Notes: generated from the letters alone by a model not told the origin. A stretch of DNA of 64,000 nt from Pieris napi (GCF_905475465.1 NC_062254.1:6220001-6284000), one strand, 5' to 3'. Positions 12,076 through 24,007 are shown, counted from the stretch's first letter. A program made the numbers and translations.

Positions 12076-12737
12076 TAGACGTTATTTCATTATTCGTTCC
12101 TTGTGAAAGAATAAAGAAAGAAAGAATCATCTTCGAAGGCTCTGTACACTTGGTACAGAGATTAGAGTCGGTCAAAATAAAACGGTCCGTTACCAGTTTA
12201 ACGAGCCGTTAAAATGTTGGTACGTAACTTATAAATCTTCCAGTGACCCTAATCAGAAATGTAGAAGGAAATATCAAAACATAAGCTTCACAGATTCTGA
12301 TATAACTGTAATTGTATTGTCTGTGCGGATCAACCCACGGATCTCACATCAAACTTGAAGATAATCGTAATTTAAGGTCAGATGAATGTCAACTAAATAG
12401 GGTAGCCTCCATGATTGTGAGTTTCTAAGGATCTTTATACAATAAATCTTAAGTGGGACTAGGAACGTTTCCCTCTTAGAATTTCATTTTTTTATGTCCA
12501 TTTTAATGGTCATTTCCAATGGAAATGGTATAATATGTACTAATCATGATATTTTACAATAAACACATGTTTTATATCACATTGGAACGGATTTTCTCGT
12601 ATAGAAATCATTATCTTGGTTTAAATAAACACGACTGAAAAACTCTACGCCATGACAGACAATGCAACTTGTCGATAAAACAGAGCAAGCGCCAACTAGC
12701 GGCCCAGACTGTTTTACCGACGTTTGAACAGATATTC
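12076..12737. other. unassigned sequence
   Basis: No gene or recognised repeat. A short self-complementary stretch (ATGGTCATTTCCAATGGAAA, near 12508) is present. Confidence 0.4.
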
Positions 12738-12820
12738 AGGGTGTCGTTTTTTTTTGTGAAAATTTACTCTCATTATTATTCCCTAACGCGCCAAAAGAAG
12801 TATAACTTCAAAAAATTTAT
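12738..12820. repeat. MITE-like fragment
   Basis: GTGAAAATTTACTCTCATTA followed by AACGCGCCAAAAGAAGTATA and ACTTC matches the right end of the element at 41113-41453. No left end is seen nearby. Confidence 0.5.
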
Positions 12821-13534
12821 TTAAAAAAATGGGCTATGATAATACTAGTTTTATAACAAATTAAATAGTATCTTATAAATATCCGCATTGTGATCTCAAA
12901 ACTTATATAGTTTCATAAACAAAAAAAAATGAAATAGTTTCATGAAAACAAAACATACAAAATAACGATTATATCGAAACAGAAGCTACTTTAAACAAAT
13001 CTTGACGTCTCAAAGATTTGAAAACCGCACATTTGCCGTATAGTTAGAAATTCCTCACAAAGGCACGCGTGTTAAAATTAATGAGAAGTTATTCCATGTA
13101 GTGCGCTACTAATTAATTCTATTTCCTTGCTTTATTTTCATCTCTACGTTAAAATACTTAAACTACCAATAGGACATTACAGTCTTCCTGTCGTTTATAG
13201 CACTGCAATTTAAAATAAATTCCACAAATCTAATTAATCATTTTAATAATTATTCATTTACATAATTAAGTTAACCGTTACGTGCCTAGACCGTCTCGGT
13301 AACGAGAGTTATATAATTATTGTGGGGTACAAGTTTACTCTCAGTTATCAGTATTTATTGGACTATAAGGAAATTGTTAGGGCTCTTCCTGTTATAGGGA
13401 TGCAATGATTCTGGCTATCCCAATTATCGCTGCACTTAAATCCTTGCAACGGACGGCCTATCCTGTCATTTGATGAAACAAGCCATAACATTAAAAATGA
13501 GCCTGAAATAGGGCTTCAGTCAATTTATTTATTT
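12821..13534. other. unassigned AT-rich sequence
   Basis: No gene or named repeat is seen. Confidence 0.4.
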
Positions 13535-13811
13535 GAGCGGTGTTGGCCTAGTGGCTTCAGCGTCCGACTTTTATCCCTGAGGTTCGATCCCCGGCTGTGC
13601 ACCAATGGACTTTCTTTTTATGTGCGTATTTAACATTCGCTCGAACGGTAAAGGAAAACATAGTGAGGAAACTCTCTTGCCTTACAACCAAAAAGTCGAC
13701 GGCGTGTGTCAGGTATAGGAGGCTGATTACTTGCCTAGGTTGACGAATGATCATATATTATATACAGAATGAGGCCCAGACCTAAAAGATGTAGCGCCAC
13801 TGATTTATTTT
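13535..13811 (+). repeat. tRNA-derived SINE (family 1)
   Basis: The head has an A box (TTGGCCTAGTGGC) and a B box (GGTTCGATCCC) brought closer together than in the copies at 29025 and 49024, because about seven bases around GGTCGTA are missing. The body (GTGCACCAATGGACTTTC, ACGGTAAAGGAAAACAT) and the end (GTAGCGCCACTGATTTATTT) are complete. The antisense open frame at 13557-13754 is a shadow of the SINE. Confidence 0.92.
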
Positions 13812-14156
13812 AAATATATAATTCAGCACAGAATTATAACTGGTTAATAGAGTAAGATTATTAGTAAAAAAAATCTCCACAGCATTGGTGTTAGGGGACT
13901 CATTTTTAAACATTAGTAGCAGATTACTACTGGATCTAAAGAGTGGAGAAGGACCTACTGCAGCTCAAAGCCAACTGACGGCAAATATACAAATACATCC
14001 TGGGCACAAGGAGTTTTATCGTTTTGCAGGCCAATACGTATTTGAGATCGCGGTGTGGAGTGAGTGAGCAAGTTGAGAGGTCAGAAATGATATCTCAAAG
14101 AACACATTTTATTTTTTATTTTGCGAGATCTATATGAATGGTTTTCTTTTATAGTA
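13812..14156. other. unassigned sequence left of the foldback element
   Basis: An open frame at 13885-14067 has no recognisable domain. Nothing else is seen. Confidence 0.35.
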
Positions 14157-14161
14157 GTACG

Positions 14162-14706
14162 AGATCCGACCGCGTGATTTATACGTTCATATGTTTGATT
14201 AATAAAATATAATTTTTATCGATATTTATAACTAAACCAATGCAGATCCGCAAAGGTGGCCATCCAAATTTGGCCGCAATTAATTTTAATTAAAATGTAA
14301 TTAATTATTTATTTTTGAACAATTACGTTCACTTGTAATTGTTAAAAAATATATTTCATTAGAAAGAAATATACCTGAGATACCGAGAAAGTTCAAGGTG
14401 CCATCCCTCACTTGGCCGCAACCTAATGTCAGCCAGGTGTAAACAGGTATAATTTCGTTAAATATATACGTTCATAATGTATTATCATGTTATACATACC
14501 AAATTGAAGATTAATTCTTTCCCTACATGATGAGATATAGGTGCCTATGCAAAAATGCCCGCAAATAGTGACTGCCAACGATTAAAGATAAATAAAAGCG
14601 AGAGAAACTTAAGATAAACACCCCATGTCGAATAAAGATAGAGCATCCCAGCTGCTTGTCGTTTTTATGCTACTGCGCATGCGTCCATAGATAAGGTGCT
14701 CAACTA
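14162..14706 (+). repeat. left arm of foldback palindrome
   Basis: The arm contains two direct sub-repeats about 147 bp apart, at 14252-14278 and 14395-14421. Both follow the pattern AAGGTG, CCATCC, TTGGCCGCAA. It ends at the spacer with AAGGTGCTCAACTA. Confidence 0.9.
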
Positions 14707-14866
14707 GTAGCTCGCGTATTTGCTTGGAGTTTAAAATACTCCAAAAATTGAGCAGTAAAAATAATATGTCATAATAATTAATCTACCAAACTAGTGTTTT
14801 CAATATTTTTTTAATTATATTCAACTAAAACAATATTGATATGATTGCAATATTCAGTACGGTATT

Positions 14867-15411
14867 TAGTTGAGCACCTTGCCTATGGACGCATGCGCAG
14901 TAGCATAAAAACGACAAGCAGCTGGGATGCTCTATCTTTATTCGACATGGGGTGTTTATCTTAAGTTTCTCTCGCTTTTATTTATCTTTAATCGTTGGCA
15001 GTCACTATTTGCGGGCATTTTTGCATAGGCACCTATATCTCATCATGTAGGGAAAGAATTAATCTTCAATTTGGTATGTATAACATGATAATACATTATG
15101 AACGTATATATTTAACGAAATTATACCTGTTTACACCTGGCTGACATTAGGTTGCGGCCAAGTGAGGGATGGCACCTTGAACTTTCTCGGTATCTCAAGT
15201 ATATTTCTTTCTAATGAAATATATTTTTTAACAATTACAAGTGAACGTAATTGTTCAAAAATAAATAATTAATTACATTTTAATTAAAATTAATTGCGGC
15301 CAAATTTGGATGGCCACCTTTGCGGATCTGCATTGGTTTAGTTATAAATATCGATAAAAATTATATTTTATTAATCAAACATATGAACGTATAAATCACG
15401 CGGTCGGATCT
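14867..15411 (-). repeat. right arm of foldback palindrome
   Basis: This is the reverse complement of 14162-14706. Visible differences are one base in the AAATATACYTGAG region (near 15199) and two adjacent bases next to GGTGCTCAACTA (near 14882). Confidence 0.9.
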
Positions 15412-15423
15412 TAGACTATAGTA

Positions 15424-16264
15424 TCGATACGGTTTTTCTTATATCAAAATAACCATATAACCTAGAACAAAATAGGTGTTACTACCCGGTACTATTTAAC
15501 TCAAAATAAAATGCTTCAGACAATATCAAAACATTTCTAACGCTAAGTAAAACGCTCCGTGAGAGACAACGGGATCGTTCGTACGCAATAAATCTCTCCT
15601 AGGAAAATAAATTTCTAAGTCAAGTCTACATTTCTATGTTTTATTTAATTTCACGCTACTACAGTTCAGTGAGAACAGATGTAAAGTTTTGAGCTAGTGT
15701 CATGTCAGCACGCGCGGCCCGGATCGTGAGGCGAATACTGTGAGACAGCTGTGTAAAAGTAAAATTGATATGTGCTTCTCACATACGCGGTGACTAACAA
15801 CACTTTCAACAGGATTTCGTTAGTTCCTTACTAGATACGTGAAAAATACGATTTATTACGAAGAAAGTTTTGTTGTTAAAAGTTTGGCGTTATGAATAAG
15901 TTTTATCGTAGTTCCATACATTTAGAATATATCAAGACTTTAATTTAAGAGCAGTGTCGAAGTAATAAAAGTAAGTTTAAAGTAAATTTGATAAAAGGGC
16001 CTGGGACTAGTGCTAGACAGGCTACTTCTAATTAATTTGCGATATTTGTTTTAAATAAGTGTTGTTTGATGATTTGCTGTTTTAAAAGAGTACCGAGAGT
16101 TTTTTACGCCGGCTTTTTCTCTCGGCCTACACCCTCTTTCTTCTTTGCCGATGAGTAGTTATGCCTACAAATTCAAATTTAATGACGTGGAATAAGTGAT
16201 ACATGTATCTTATGTTCCATAATAAACATATATATATATACATTTTTTAATGGTTTGGGAATCT
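15424..16264. other. unassigned sequence with a short GC-rich patch
   Basis: At 15661-15760 there is a GC-richer stretch with an initiator-like TTCAGTGAG (near 15664) and CAGCACGCGCGGCCCGGATC. It could be a minor promoter or exon, but no convincing splice donor or coding frame supports this. Confidence 0.3.
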
Positions 16265-16445
16265 TAAACACTGAGGTCGCAGGTACAAACACCGGATGTG
16301 TCCTAATGGACTTTCTATCTGTCTTTCGTTAGCACTCGCTTGTACGGTGAAGGAATACCGGCTTGCTGGACCTAATCAGTCGATAGCGTGTCTCAGACAC
16401 AGGAGCCTAATCACCTACCCGTCTATTAGAGGTCTGAGGTCAAGG
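16265..16445 (+). repeat. tRNA-derived SINE, diverged (family 1)
   Basis: The A box is lost and the B box is decayed (GGTACAAACACC). The family body is recognisable: TAATGGACTTTCTATCTGT, ACGGTGAAGGAATACC, GACACAGGAGCCTAATCACC and GGTCTGAGGTCAAGGCC. The open frame at 16296-16499 is not a gene. Confidence 0.7.
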
Positions 16446-17660
16446 CCAAGGGTTGGAGGGCCGGTGATTTTTATTGTTCATTTTAATAATTATTTATGAC
16501 TTTCTACTTAATTTATAATTTATCGTAATAACCCTACTTGGATTTTGACCATTGATAATGTTTCTTTTTTTTAAGTTTTGTGCGACATCTTCACCAAAAT
16601 TGCGCAAATAAAAATACATTTTCTAGCATTAAACCTATGACAGGGTTACTTAATAACTAGCTCGACACTGATATCAAATATTTTTATTAATAAATTTAGC
16701 AATTAATGAAAACTCGCTAACCCTTCGATAGTTAAGACCCTACTAAGACCTTAGGGTTAAACTATACAAACAATTCCGTTAGCATAATTTGTAAATTTTT
16801 AGCCCAACACAATTAACTTGAATACATTCTGAAATGTATTTAAACTACGCCTCGCAAAGTGTGTCAAATATACAAAGTAAAAACTGTTTCCGTCCGCGCA
16901 TATCGTATTTATGTATTAGCCTGTCTGCATTTAATAAGAATGCTAAGAAAGACCGTGAAAATTGACTCTAAAACGGGTATTGTATGCACAAAATAAATTA
17001 ACATATAAACGAGATACAACGTTGAAGTATAAAGACGTGTCTGGACGGAGATATAATAGCTATGTACAATCTTTATAACCGTACAACTATTTAATTCTTT
17101 CATACTATATTTCAATCTACTACTACTAAGAATAGCATTAATCATGATGGGTGAAACGCATTGAAGGGAAAAGAATTTTAGTTATTTAGTTGTATGTAAA
17201 GGAATAATTATATTTCTTTTATATTGTTAATTATCTGTCATGTGTCAAAACTGACGTTTTAAATGTAATATTGAGAGTTTGTTAGTCTGTGGAAAAAGAC
17301 GCGAGTATTGGCTTGTCACTAGAATGTTTACACCATTTTCGGATTTTAATTAGAAATTAGATTAAAATAATTGTTAAGATCAAGTTTAAATAATAAACTA
17401 AATGTTGTTTTTATAATTATTTTAAGTAATTGATTAATTATTAATTTTACTTACTGAATGTTTGGTCAATTATTAGTTTTTAAGAATTTTGTTTAAAAAT
17501 TAAGGTTAGAATAAATCTATAATTATTTCACCAACACATTGGAGTTTCATTCATCATATGTATACTGTAATGTTAATTGGTTATTGGATTTTGACGGATG
17601 GGAAAGTTTGATCGCATAGAGCGCTCTTTGAATCTTAGTGTTGTAACACAAATAATAAGA
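16446..17660. other. unassigned AT-rich sequence
   Basis: No gene is supported. The minus-strand open frame at 16909-17145 lacks a recognisable domain or conserved motif. Confidence 0.4.
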
Positions 17661-17886
17661 TTATTTAAGGCTGCTTTGCCGCGCACCACCACTGTGTGGA
17701 ACCAGCTGCCCACTTAAGTATTTCCGAACCAATGCGACTTAAGGTCCTTTAAGAAACGAGCATATCAATTCTTAAAAGGCGGCAACGCTCTCGCGATCCC
17801 TCTGGTATTGAGAGTGTCCATGGGCGACGGTATCACTTAACATCAGGTGAGCCTTCTGCCAGTTTGCCCCATTCTATAAAAAAAAA
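17661..17886 (+). repeat. non-LTR retrotransposon 3' fragment
   Basis: The + strand reads as the C-terminus of a reverse-transcriptase ORF: ALPRTTTVWNQLPT, a stop, VFPNQCDLRSFKKRAYQFLK, then a frame change. It ends with a short A tract (TATAAAAAAAAA). The WNxLP...SFKxR pattern is the usual C-terminal end of CR1/jockey-like ORF2 proteins. It is 5' truncated and dead. Confidence 0.8.
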
Positions 17887-19261
17887 TGTCCTATTCATAA
17901 AAATATTTCAATTTTTTGTATTTTTCCCTAGTTTCCGAACTACTGTCTTAATGTCTTGTCATGTCTATATACTTGTTTAGGATCAAAATACTGTATGTCA
18001 TATAGGAATCATATGATTGTGTATTTAATTATTGTGATTATGTTATATATAATATCGAAATTTTCAATCTTTTTAGTTTTAACTGTTAAAAATAAATTTA
18101 TATTGATTTTCCTTAACTCAGGATTCACCCGCGTAATTCGCAGTATGATTTATCCCCGATAAATGGACTTCCCGCACCAAAATATTTTTTAAAATACCTG
18201 TGGTTACCACTTTCAATGTTCGGCAATATTAAACATAGTACAATAGATTCAAAACCAAATTCCTAAACTACTTTCATAAAGTACATATTTAAAAATAGAA
18301 TATATTTCTTTACTTGGAAAAACAATTAACGTGTCAGTTTCACGAGCTAAGTTAAATTATTACACCTCGTGCTTTCTGTTCGTTATGTGCCCATCATTTG
18401 TACGCTTTTTACAGTGATTAAACGACTCTAATAATTAGTATATTTATTTATTACAACGATTTAACATTTTAATGAACCGTTTAATTTGAAATACTGTTAA
18501 ATCAAAACATACTACTGTCGAGTGTAGCTGTTAACAATCATAAACAAAATTTTACTTGTCATTATAATGTCATGAATTAGATGCACAATGGGTTTAATGA
18601 AACGCAAGTAATAATTGCGCATACGGCGAAGTAAAACATCGAAGGACCTAATACTCATTGACTTCTGTCAGTAGTAAGCTGACTACAAAAATCAAGCAAT
18701 TACAGATATATTTGTGGTAAGACCAAATCTGTAGCGGTTTTTACTGTCTTATTACTACAAATGAATATTTAACTAATAGTTACAGTACGTTTTTAATAAC
18801 ACTAGACTTTATATGTACAGTACTAAATACAATCTATCTTTAATTCGTCTTATATTCAAAGGTCTTTAACCTTTATACGTAAAAATAAATTCGAGCTATT
18901 CGTTAACGATTTGTATGGTAATAAATTTTTAATTAATTAGCCAAAACATGAGTATAAATGACGTGATAACAATATCAAATTAATATTTAATTTATTTGAG
19001 TAACGGTAAAGCTTTTAATTACTAAGCTTACAATAATATTTTAACTCATGAGATAAAACTTGTTTACTAAAATTGAATATTAAAATTATCTTCATTCGAT
19101 TTAAACAAGATCTTATCAATCAATTTTTATTTAATATCTTAGGCTATTAAACTACAAGTTAAACAGTTTGTTAGTTTACGACAAAGTTCTTTTAATGAGA
19201 CTTTAGTACTTTGAACTGAGGCTACCCGAAATCACTATAGCAAAAATAACCATATAGAAAG
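17887..19261. other. unassigned AT-rich sequence
   Basis: No gene is supported. The open frame at 17956-18162 is hydrophobic because of its AT-rich composition and has no recognisable domain. Confidence 0.4.
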
Positions 19262-19510
19262 AGCATTTTTTTTAAAGACAATTCACACCAATTGACCTAG
19301 TCCAAGCTGGTGAAGTTTTGTTATGGGTACTAGGCAACATATATACATACATATTATAGATAGATAGACACATAAATACATATTTAAACACCCAAGACCT
19401 AAGCACAACACCAAATGCTCATTACATCGATGTTTGTCTCAGCCGGGGATCGAACCCGGGACCCATGGATTCGCAGTCAGGGGTAGTAACCACTAGACCA
19501 ATGAGTCGTC
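19262..19510 (-). repeat. tRNA-Glu-like SINE (family 2)
   Basis: On the minus strand the head at 19510-19440 has a strong A box (TTGGTCTAGTGGTTA) and B box (GGGTTCGATCCCCGGC), closely resembling a tRNA-Glu gene. A body rich in TATGTATTTATGTGTCTATC follows, with a 3' end around 19262. The intact boxes mean it could still recruit Pol III. The body distinguishes it from a functional tRNA gene and from SINE family 1. Confidence 0.8.
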
Positions 19511-21304
19511 AAAAATTATATATGTACAATGTACATATATATGTGTTTTGGGTGTCATAGAAGTTTATACTTTGGTATAAAGTGTATGTGTTTAAAGTAT
19601 TAGAATTTAATCTAAAATTAAACTAAAGCTTCTAATACAGAAGCCTTCATATATTTTAGTCATAAATTGTAGCGAATTACATTGTCTGAAGTAACTACAG
19701 CCTCCTTGTCCAATTAATTGTCTAACGGAGAAAGGATATGATTAAAACTTGTAATATAATGTGCAGGTTAAATGAAGGGTAAATAAAGGCACCAATAAAA
19801 ACATTTATTACATGGCAATTTTTTTAATGGGCTGAAATTATTTAGTTTATAATTGGTAAGGTGTTTGGACATTGGATTAAAAATTCTGTAAGCCAACCAC
19901 AATCTAACAAAACGCACAATTGTTTCGTCTTTTGTTTTACTTCCCATTCATTCCTTGTAGCTTACGAAAAACACTTATATTAATTAATAATAATGTAATA
20001 TCTAAAGCACTATTACCCGTAATTTAATCTCGCTATTATTTCTCTAAACAATGCGGAAATTTTCACACAATACTCATCCTGTTTTGATAAAACCAATTAT
20101 GCTATATCAGCTTAGACCACAAATGACTGGTACGCACGATTTTGTGTATTAAAACGGAAATTTCATAGAATGTGGTACCGCCACTGCGCACCGCAATAGC
20201 CGATAATTACCTAGCAATTAGGTGTAATGGCATATCTTTGGGTATCAGAGTCGTGTTGAAACCTATTTCTATCGTAATTGCATGATAATCATATGTTTGT
20301 GATACACATGGTGTACACTATAACAACGCTTCAGACTTGATTGACATAGGAACCGGAAATTACAATATTTCTTAAATTTGCTTATTAAATTATGGAGTTG
20401 ATTCAAGCTTAGGTCTTACTAAGAGAAATATATTTCGGATTACGAGAGTTATGTAACATAACATTGGTTAAGTAACATATTTATATTTTAGTTAATAATT
20501 AAAACATTAGCGTTACCAATTATCTTACACTTGTAGATAATAAATTAAAAAATGTCAGTTTTACTAGCCCTTTGGTTTTTCATACACTCATAAATTATAA
20601 TACAACATTCTCGTTTCGGATAATGTACAATAGGTCGACATCGCTTATACCCTTTATACTTTGTTTTAAGAAATAAATAAGTTTCTTGTTAGTCTATCGT
20701 CGCAACCCCACTACCCCTAATTTTATGTTATATGCCCTTGTTTTAAACGATTAAAGTCAGTTTAAACCTAGCTATAAACAAACAGTTTAATTTATTTAAA
20801 AATCCCTCCAACAACCGCCACCGAAGTTATTTAGGCTATTTTTCAGAGGTTGTTAGAATGCAAACAAAACTATCATTGTCTTATTAGTGTAGAGATTTAC
20901 AGACTTCACCCAACATCGGCAAGTTCAAGTTATTAATGAAGTTTTGCAAATCACTTTATTTCCTTCCCACAAGAGCGGAGCTCGATTTGCTTAGACAAAA
21001 ACTTGCACAAGTAATTCAAGTATATCAATTAATGTTCAGCAAACAACTAATTACGACAAGATGGGGTCGTAGAAGATTGATGAGTTCGTGTATCTTAAAT
21101 TTAAAACGTTTGCTTCTGCCGCGATTTGTTTTTATGAACTTTCAAATGGGGTCAATTACCGGGATAAGTTTAATATATCATAGTCTAGTTTTTACCTGCA
21201 GTAAACTCGAAAAATCTACTAATCGTCAATTTTTTAATTAGAACCGGTAGGTAGGTAAAACCGTTTAACTTTACAGATTTGCAATATTAATAAATAATAG
21301 TTTA
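19511..21304. other. unassigned AT-rich sequence
   Basis: No gene is supported. A TA-rich near-palindrome (TATATGTACAATGTACATAT) lies near 19518. The open frame at 20936-21241 (101 codons) has no recognisable domain. Confidence 0.4.
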
Positions 21305-21365
21305 AAAAAACTAAAAAACACGCTTTTAGTTTGATGTGCTTTAAAAGCGTGTTTTTTAGTTTTTT
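21305..21365. repeat. 24-bp perfect hairpin
   Basis: The left arm (21305-21328, ...AAAACACGCTTTTA) and the right arm (21342-21365, TAAAAGCGTGTTTTTTAG...) are perfectly complementary around a 13-nt loop. Possible readings are a small foldback element, a structured RNA, or a terminator-like hairpin. It does not match a microRNA I recognise. Confidence 0.75.
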
Positions 21366-21417
21366 ATTTTTTAGTTCATTTTTTTTCGGATTATTGCATT
21401 GTCATCGATCTTTGACA

Positions 21418-21531
21418 GGTGCGCAAAGTTTGAATTAATACTGTCCGTTAAAAGTGGGTCAAAATCGAGTCCGAAGGAGTCGGTTACATACATACATACA
21501 TACAGGTGAAGCTAATATAAAGCGTGTAAAA
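21418..21531 (+). repeat. microsatellite-linked repeat, copy 1
   Basis: The order is GCGCAAAGTTTGAATTAA, GTGGGTCAAAATCGAGTCCG, GAGTCGGT, a (TACA)n tract, GGTGAAGCTAATATAAAGCG and TGTAAAAA. The same module occurs in the opposite orientation at 22892-23012. Microsatellite-linked repeat families of this kind are common in Lepidoptera. Confidence 0.8.
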
Positions 21532-21686
21532 ATAAGAAGTGCGTAGTCATTTAGTAAAAATTTAAATAAAATCACCATAAATCCAAACGGAAGTTAAAAA
21601 ATGTGCCTGCGCTTCCTCAGATCAGTCTGGAACTAATCGGGCATAAAATTTTGTTGGTAAGTTCCATCGTTCTTTAGATTATTACA

Positions 21687-21876
21687 CTATTAGCCTAATG
21701 GGGCTCAACTCAAGGCTGAGGTCGTGAGTTCAAGCCCTGCTGTGCACTGTGTCATATTGTGACAACATCGTGATGAAACCAGCATGTCTATGGCCTAAAA
21801 GTCGGGCTGTGTCAGACCCAAGAGCCTGTTAAGCACACTTGCCTATAAGGAAAATTGATCAAGAAAACGGATCTAT
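21687..21876 (+). repeat. tRNA-derived SINE, diverged (family 1)
   Basis: A-box relic (TTAGCCTAATGGGGC) and B-box relic (GAGTTCAAGCCC) are followed by the family body (ACATCGTGATGAAACCAGCA, GCTGTGTCAGACCCAAGAGC). The 3' end is lost near 21876. Confidence 0.7.
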
Positions 21877-22891
21877 TATGATATTAACTATTAAAAAATC
21901 GATTAAATTATTAATGATTATGTTTATTAGAACAGATATCGGGGATCAAATAATATTTTTAGTTTGTACAAAGACATCTAATTTTAAACATAATAAGGAA
22001 GGCCATTTTACAGGAAACACACACTACATAGGTTTTATGCTTCCGTAGAACATTAAAAATCGTACAGTTGATTGGAATAGGGCCTGGAGCGTGTGAATAG
22101 AATATCAAGGAAGTAGATGTAACAAATGAGCACAGATATATTGATGGTTGGGAATATCAGATATTATTAGTATCAGAATGTTGCGTAATTTAATGCATAA
22201 GGCGAAGACTTTTTAGAATGAGTGTGGTTTAAGAAATTCTTAGTTATAAAACAGTCTTTACGGTGTACAAAGATGAGGAAAAAAGAAATCTTCATCACAA
22301 GTGCTATAGTGGCTTAATAAATTGATTAAGATTTTAAAAACATAATTATTACTTTGTCCCCGGAAAAATTTATTGGTAAATTTCTATCAGTATCATATTT
22401 TTACACATATAATATAACATCACCTAGAGAAATTGTTAGCGACAAGGTCGCCCTTGAGAGCCGAAGTGAGAACGTAGGACGACACTGGTCAAACAATTAT
22501 GACCGGAAACACAATCTAGCAATATGTGTGATTGAACTAAAACGCTTTTATCAATTACAATCGAACGTCCTTTGTTTAACATCTTCACCAACAAAATATT
22601 CTATATATTCTAAATATTCTATATCTATTCTTAACAGTCTTTACATTATAACTTTAAAGGCGAAAAGGAAATTAGACATAAACGCACTAATACATTTCGT
22701 TACGATGCAATCGCAAATACCAAAGCACTCGTATCAAATTACTGCTCTAATTCGAGATATTTCTGATCCTTGATCGTGCTGATAGGCCTCCAATCAGCTT
22801 TGAACGCCATTAAAAATTTCTCATCCTGTAATAGGTTTAGCATTTAGACGTTTACGTGAAGGTTGAATTACAAGTGCTTCACCGCTTCCGT
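21877..22891. other. unassigned AT-rich sequence between inverted repeats
   Basis: A 139-codon open frame at 22354-22773 is the longest without a repeat match in this part, but it has no recognisable domain and AT-driven composition. No function is proposed. Confidence 0.35.
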
Positions 22892-23012
22892 TTTTTTTAC
22901 ACGCTTTATATTAGCTTCACCTGTATGTATGTATGTATGTATGTATGTAACCGACTTCTTCGGACTCGATTTTGACCCACTTTAAACGGACAGATTTAAT
23001 TCAAACTTTGTA
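22892..23012 (-). repeat. microsatellite-linked repeat, copy 2
   Basis: This is the minus-strand copy of the module at 21418-21531, with a longer tetranucleotide tract (TGTA repeated, 22920-22950). Body differences include AAGAAGTCGG for AAGGAGTCGG and TTTAAAGTGGG for TTAAAAGTGGG. Confidence 0.8.
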
Positions 23013-24007
23013 CACTTATAAAGAGTCAGAGTCATATTATATAACTTATATATATATATATAATATTATAGAACTCTTTCAAGGTTTGCACTCGAAACAC
23101 GTTTTGCGTTCAAGTTAAATCGTGTAATATGCAGGGCAAATAATTCAAGGTTCGATTCCCGGCGAAATATTATAAACGCAGTAATAAGTCTGTACTTTGG
23201 ATAGTTTATCGTTTTATAGATCTTTATGACGCCGATAGCTGTTCAAGTGACCGTCAATTTAGTCGGATTTTTAATAAAACACTTATCATATTTGTACCTT
23301 TTAATACAAATATCATTTTGAGAATACCATATACGCACCATATAATCATTAAACAAAATTCCAACACAAATCTCCAATCAGATATGCTAAAATATTTCAT
23401 TGTAACGTCATGTTCAACTTTCCTTTAGACCTATGATAGTATTGAAATATTTGCAGTACTTTCAAAACAAGCTAGTCAAATGTCTAGTAAATCTTAAATA
23501 GAATTCAATGTACAAATCGAATAGAATATTACGTATGGAAATGCGGGTTGGATTGATGGAGCGGCCTGATAGAAATACTAACGGGCTCAATAAAGGTTAG
23601 CAGTGCAGACGATTTGAACTTAGGGAGTACGTACCGAGTAAGGGATGAAAGCTTACCACGCAACTTCAAAAGGGAATTTAATGGTGGATAATTGGCTGGT
23701 ACTAGTCTTTTATAGGGAAAAGGTTTTCGAATTAAGAACGACTACAGCATCTAAAAATGCGTTATTAGCATTACAAGAATCGATACAACTTTCATAGTGT
23801 TTTTTCAACAGCTATGCGGAATTACGTGGTACGAAAATCTATTAATATCACTTTTGATGTTAGAGTAGGCTTGCAGTTCCGTGCTGAGACCATACTAAGA
23901 GCTCACGAATTCCCAAAGATAGTAATTGACACTGATGCTTCAGCGACGTACGGTAATACATATAAACAAATATATACTAATATTATAAAAAGAAATGGTT
24001 CCGTTGT

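Larger units (their letters stand above)
14157..15416. mobile_element. large foldback element (near-perfect palindrome)
   Basis: Two 545-bp arms (14162-14706 and 14867-15411) are reverse complements of each other with only about three mismatches by eye, separated by a 160-bp AT-rich spacer. A candidate 7-bp target duplication TATAGTA flanks the structure (14150-14156 and 15417-15423), and the outermost bases then read GT...AGATCCG on both sides. No open reading frame of note is present. The arrangement fits a foldback or MITE-type DNA transposon, or a palindrome formed by inverted duplication. The high arm identity implies recent origin or gene conversion. A transcript through it would fold into a ~540-bp double-stranded stem. 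Confidence 0.85.

Noticed and set aside
13557..13754. Minus-strand open frame of 65 codons
   Set aside because: It is the antisense of a tRNA-derived SINE. The same peptide pattern recurs at 29030, 29058 and 49014 inside other copies.
15661..15975. Initiator-like TTCAGTGAG with AAAGTAAGT 300 bp downstream as a first exon
   Set aside because: The intervening sequence returns to AT-rich without exon character, and it is much weaker than the 25.64-kb candidate.
19440..19510. Possible tRNA-Glu gene
   Set aside because: The boxes are good, but the sequence continues into a SINE body and the acceptor stem could not be closed, so it is a SINE head.
22354..22773. 139-codon open frame on +
   Set aside because: It has no recognisable domain and AT-driven composition, and lies between repeat copies. 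Coding potential cannot be shown.
23150..23163. Isolated B-box word GGTTCGATTCCCGG
   Set aside because: No A box at the right distance and no SINE body around it. It is too short to call.
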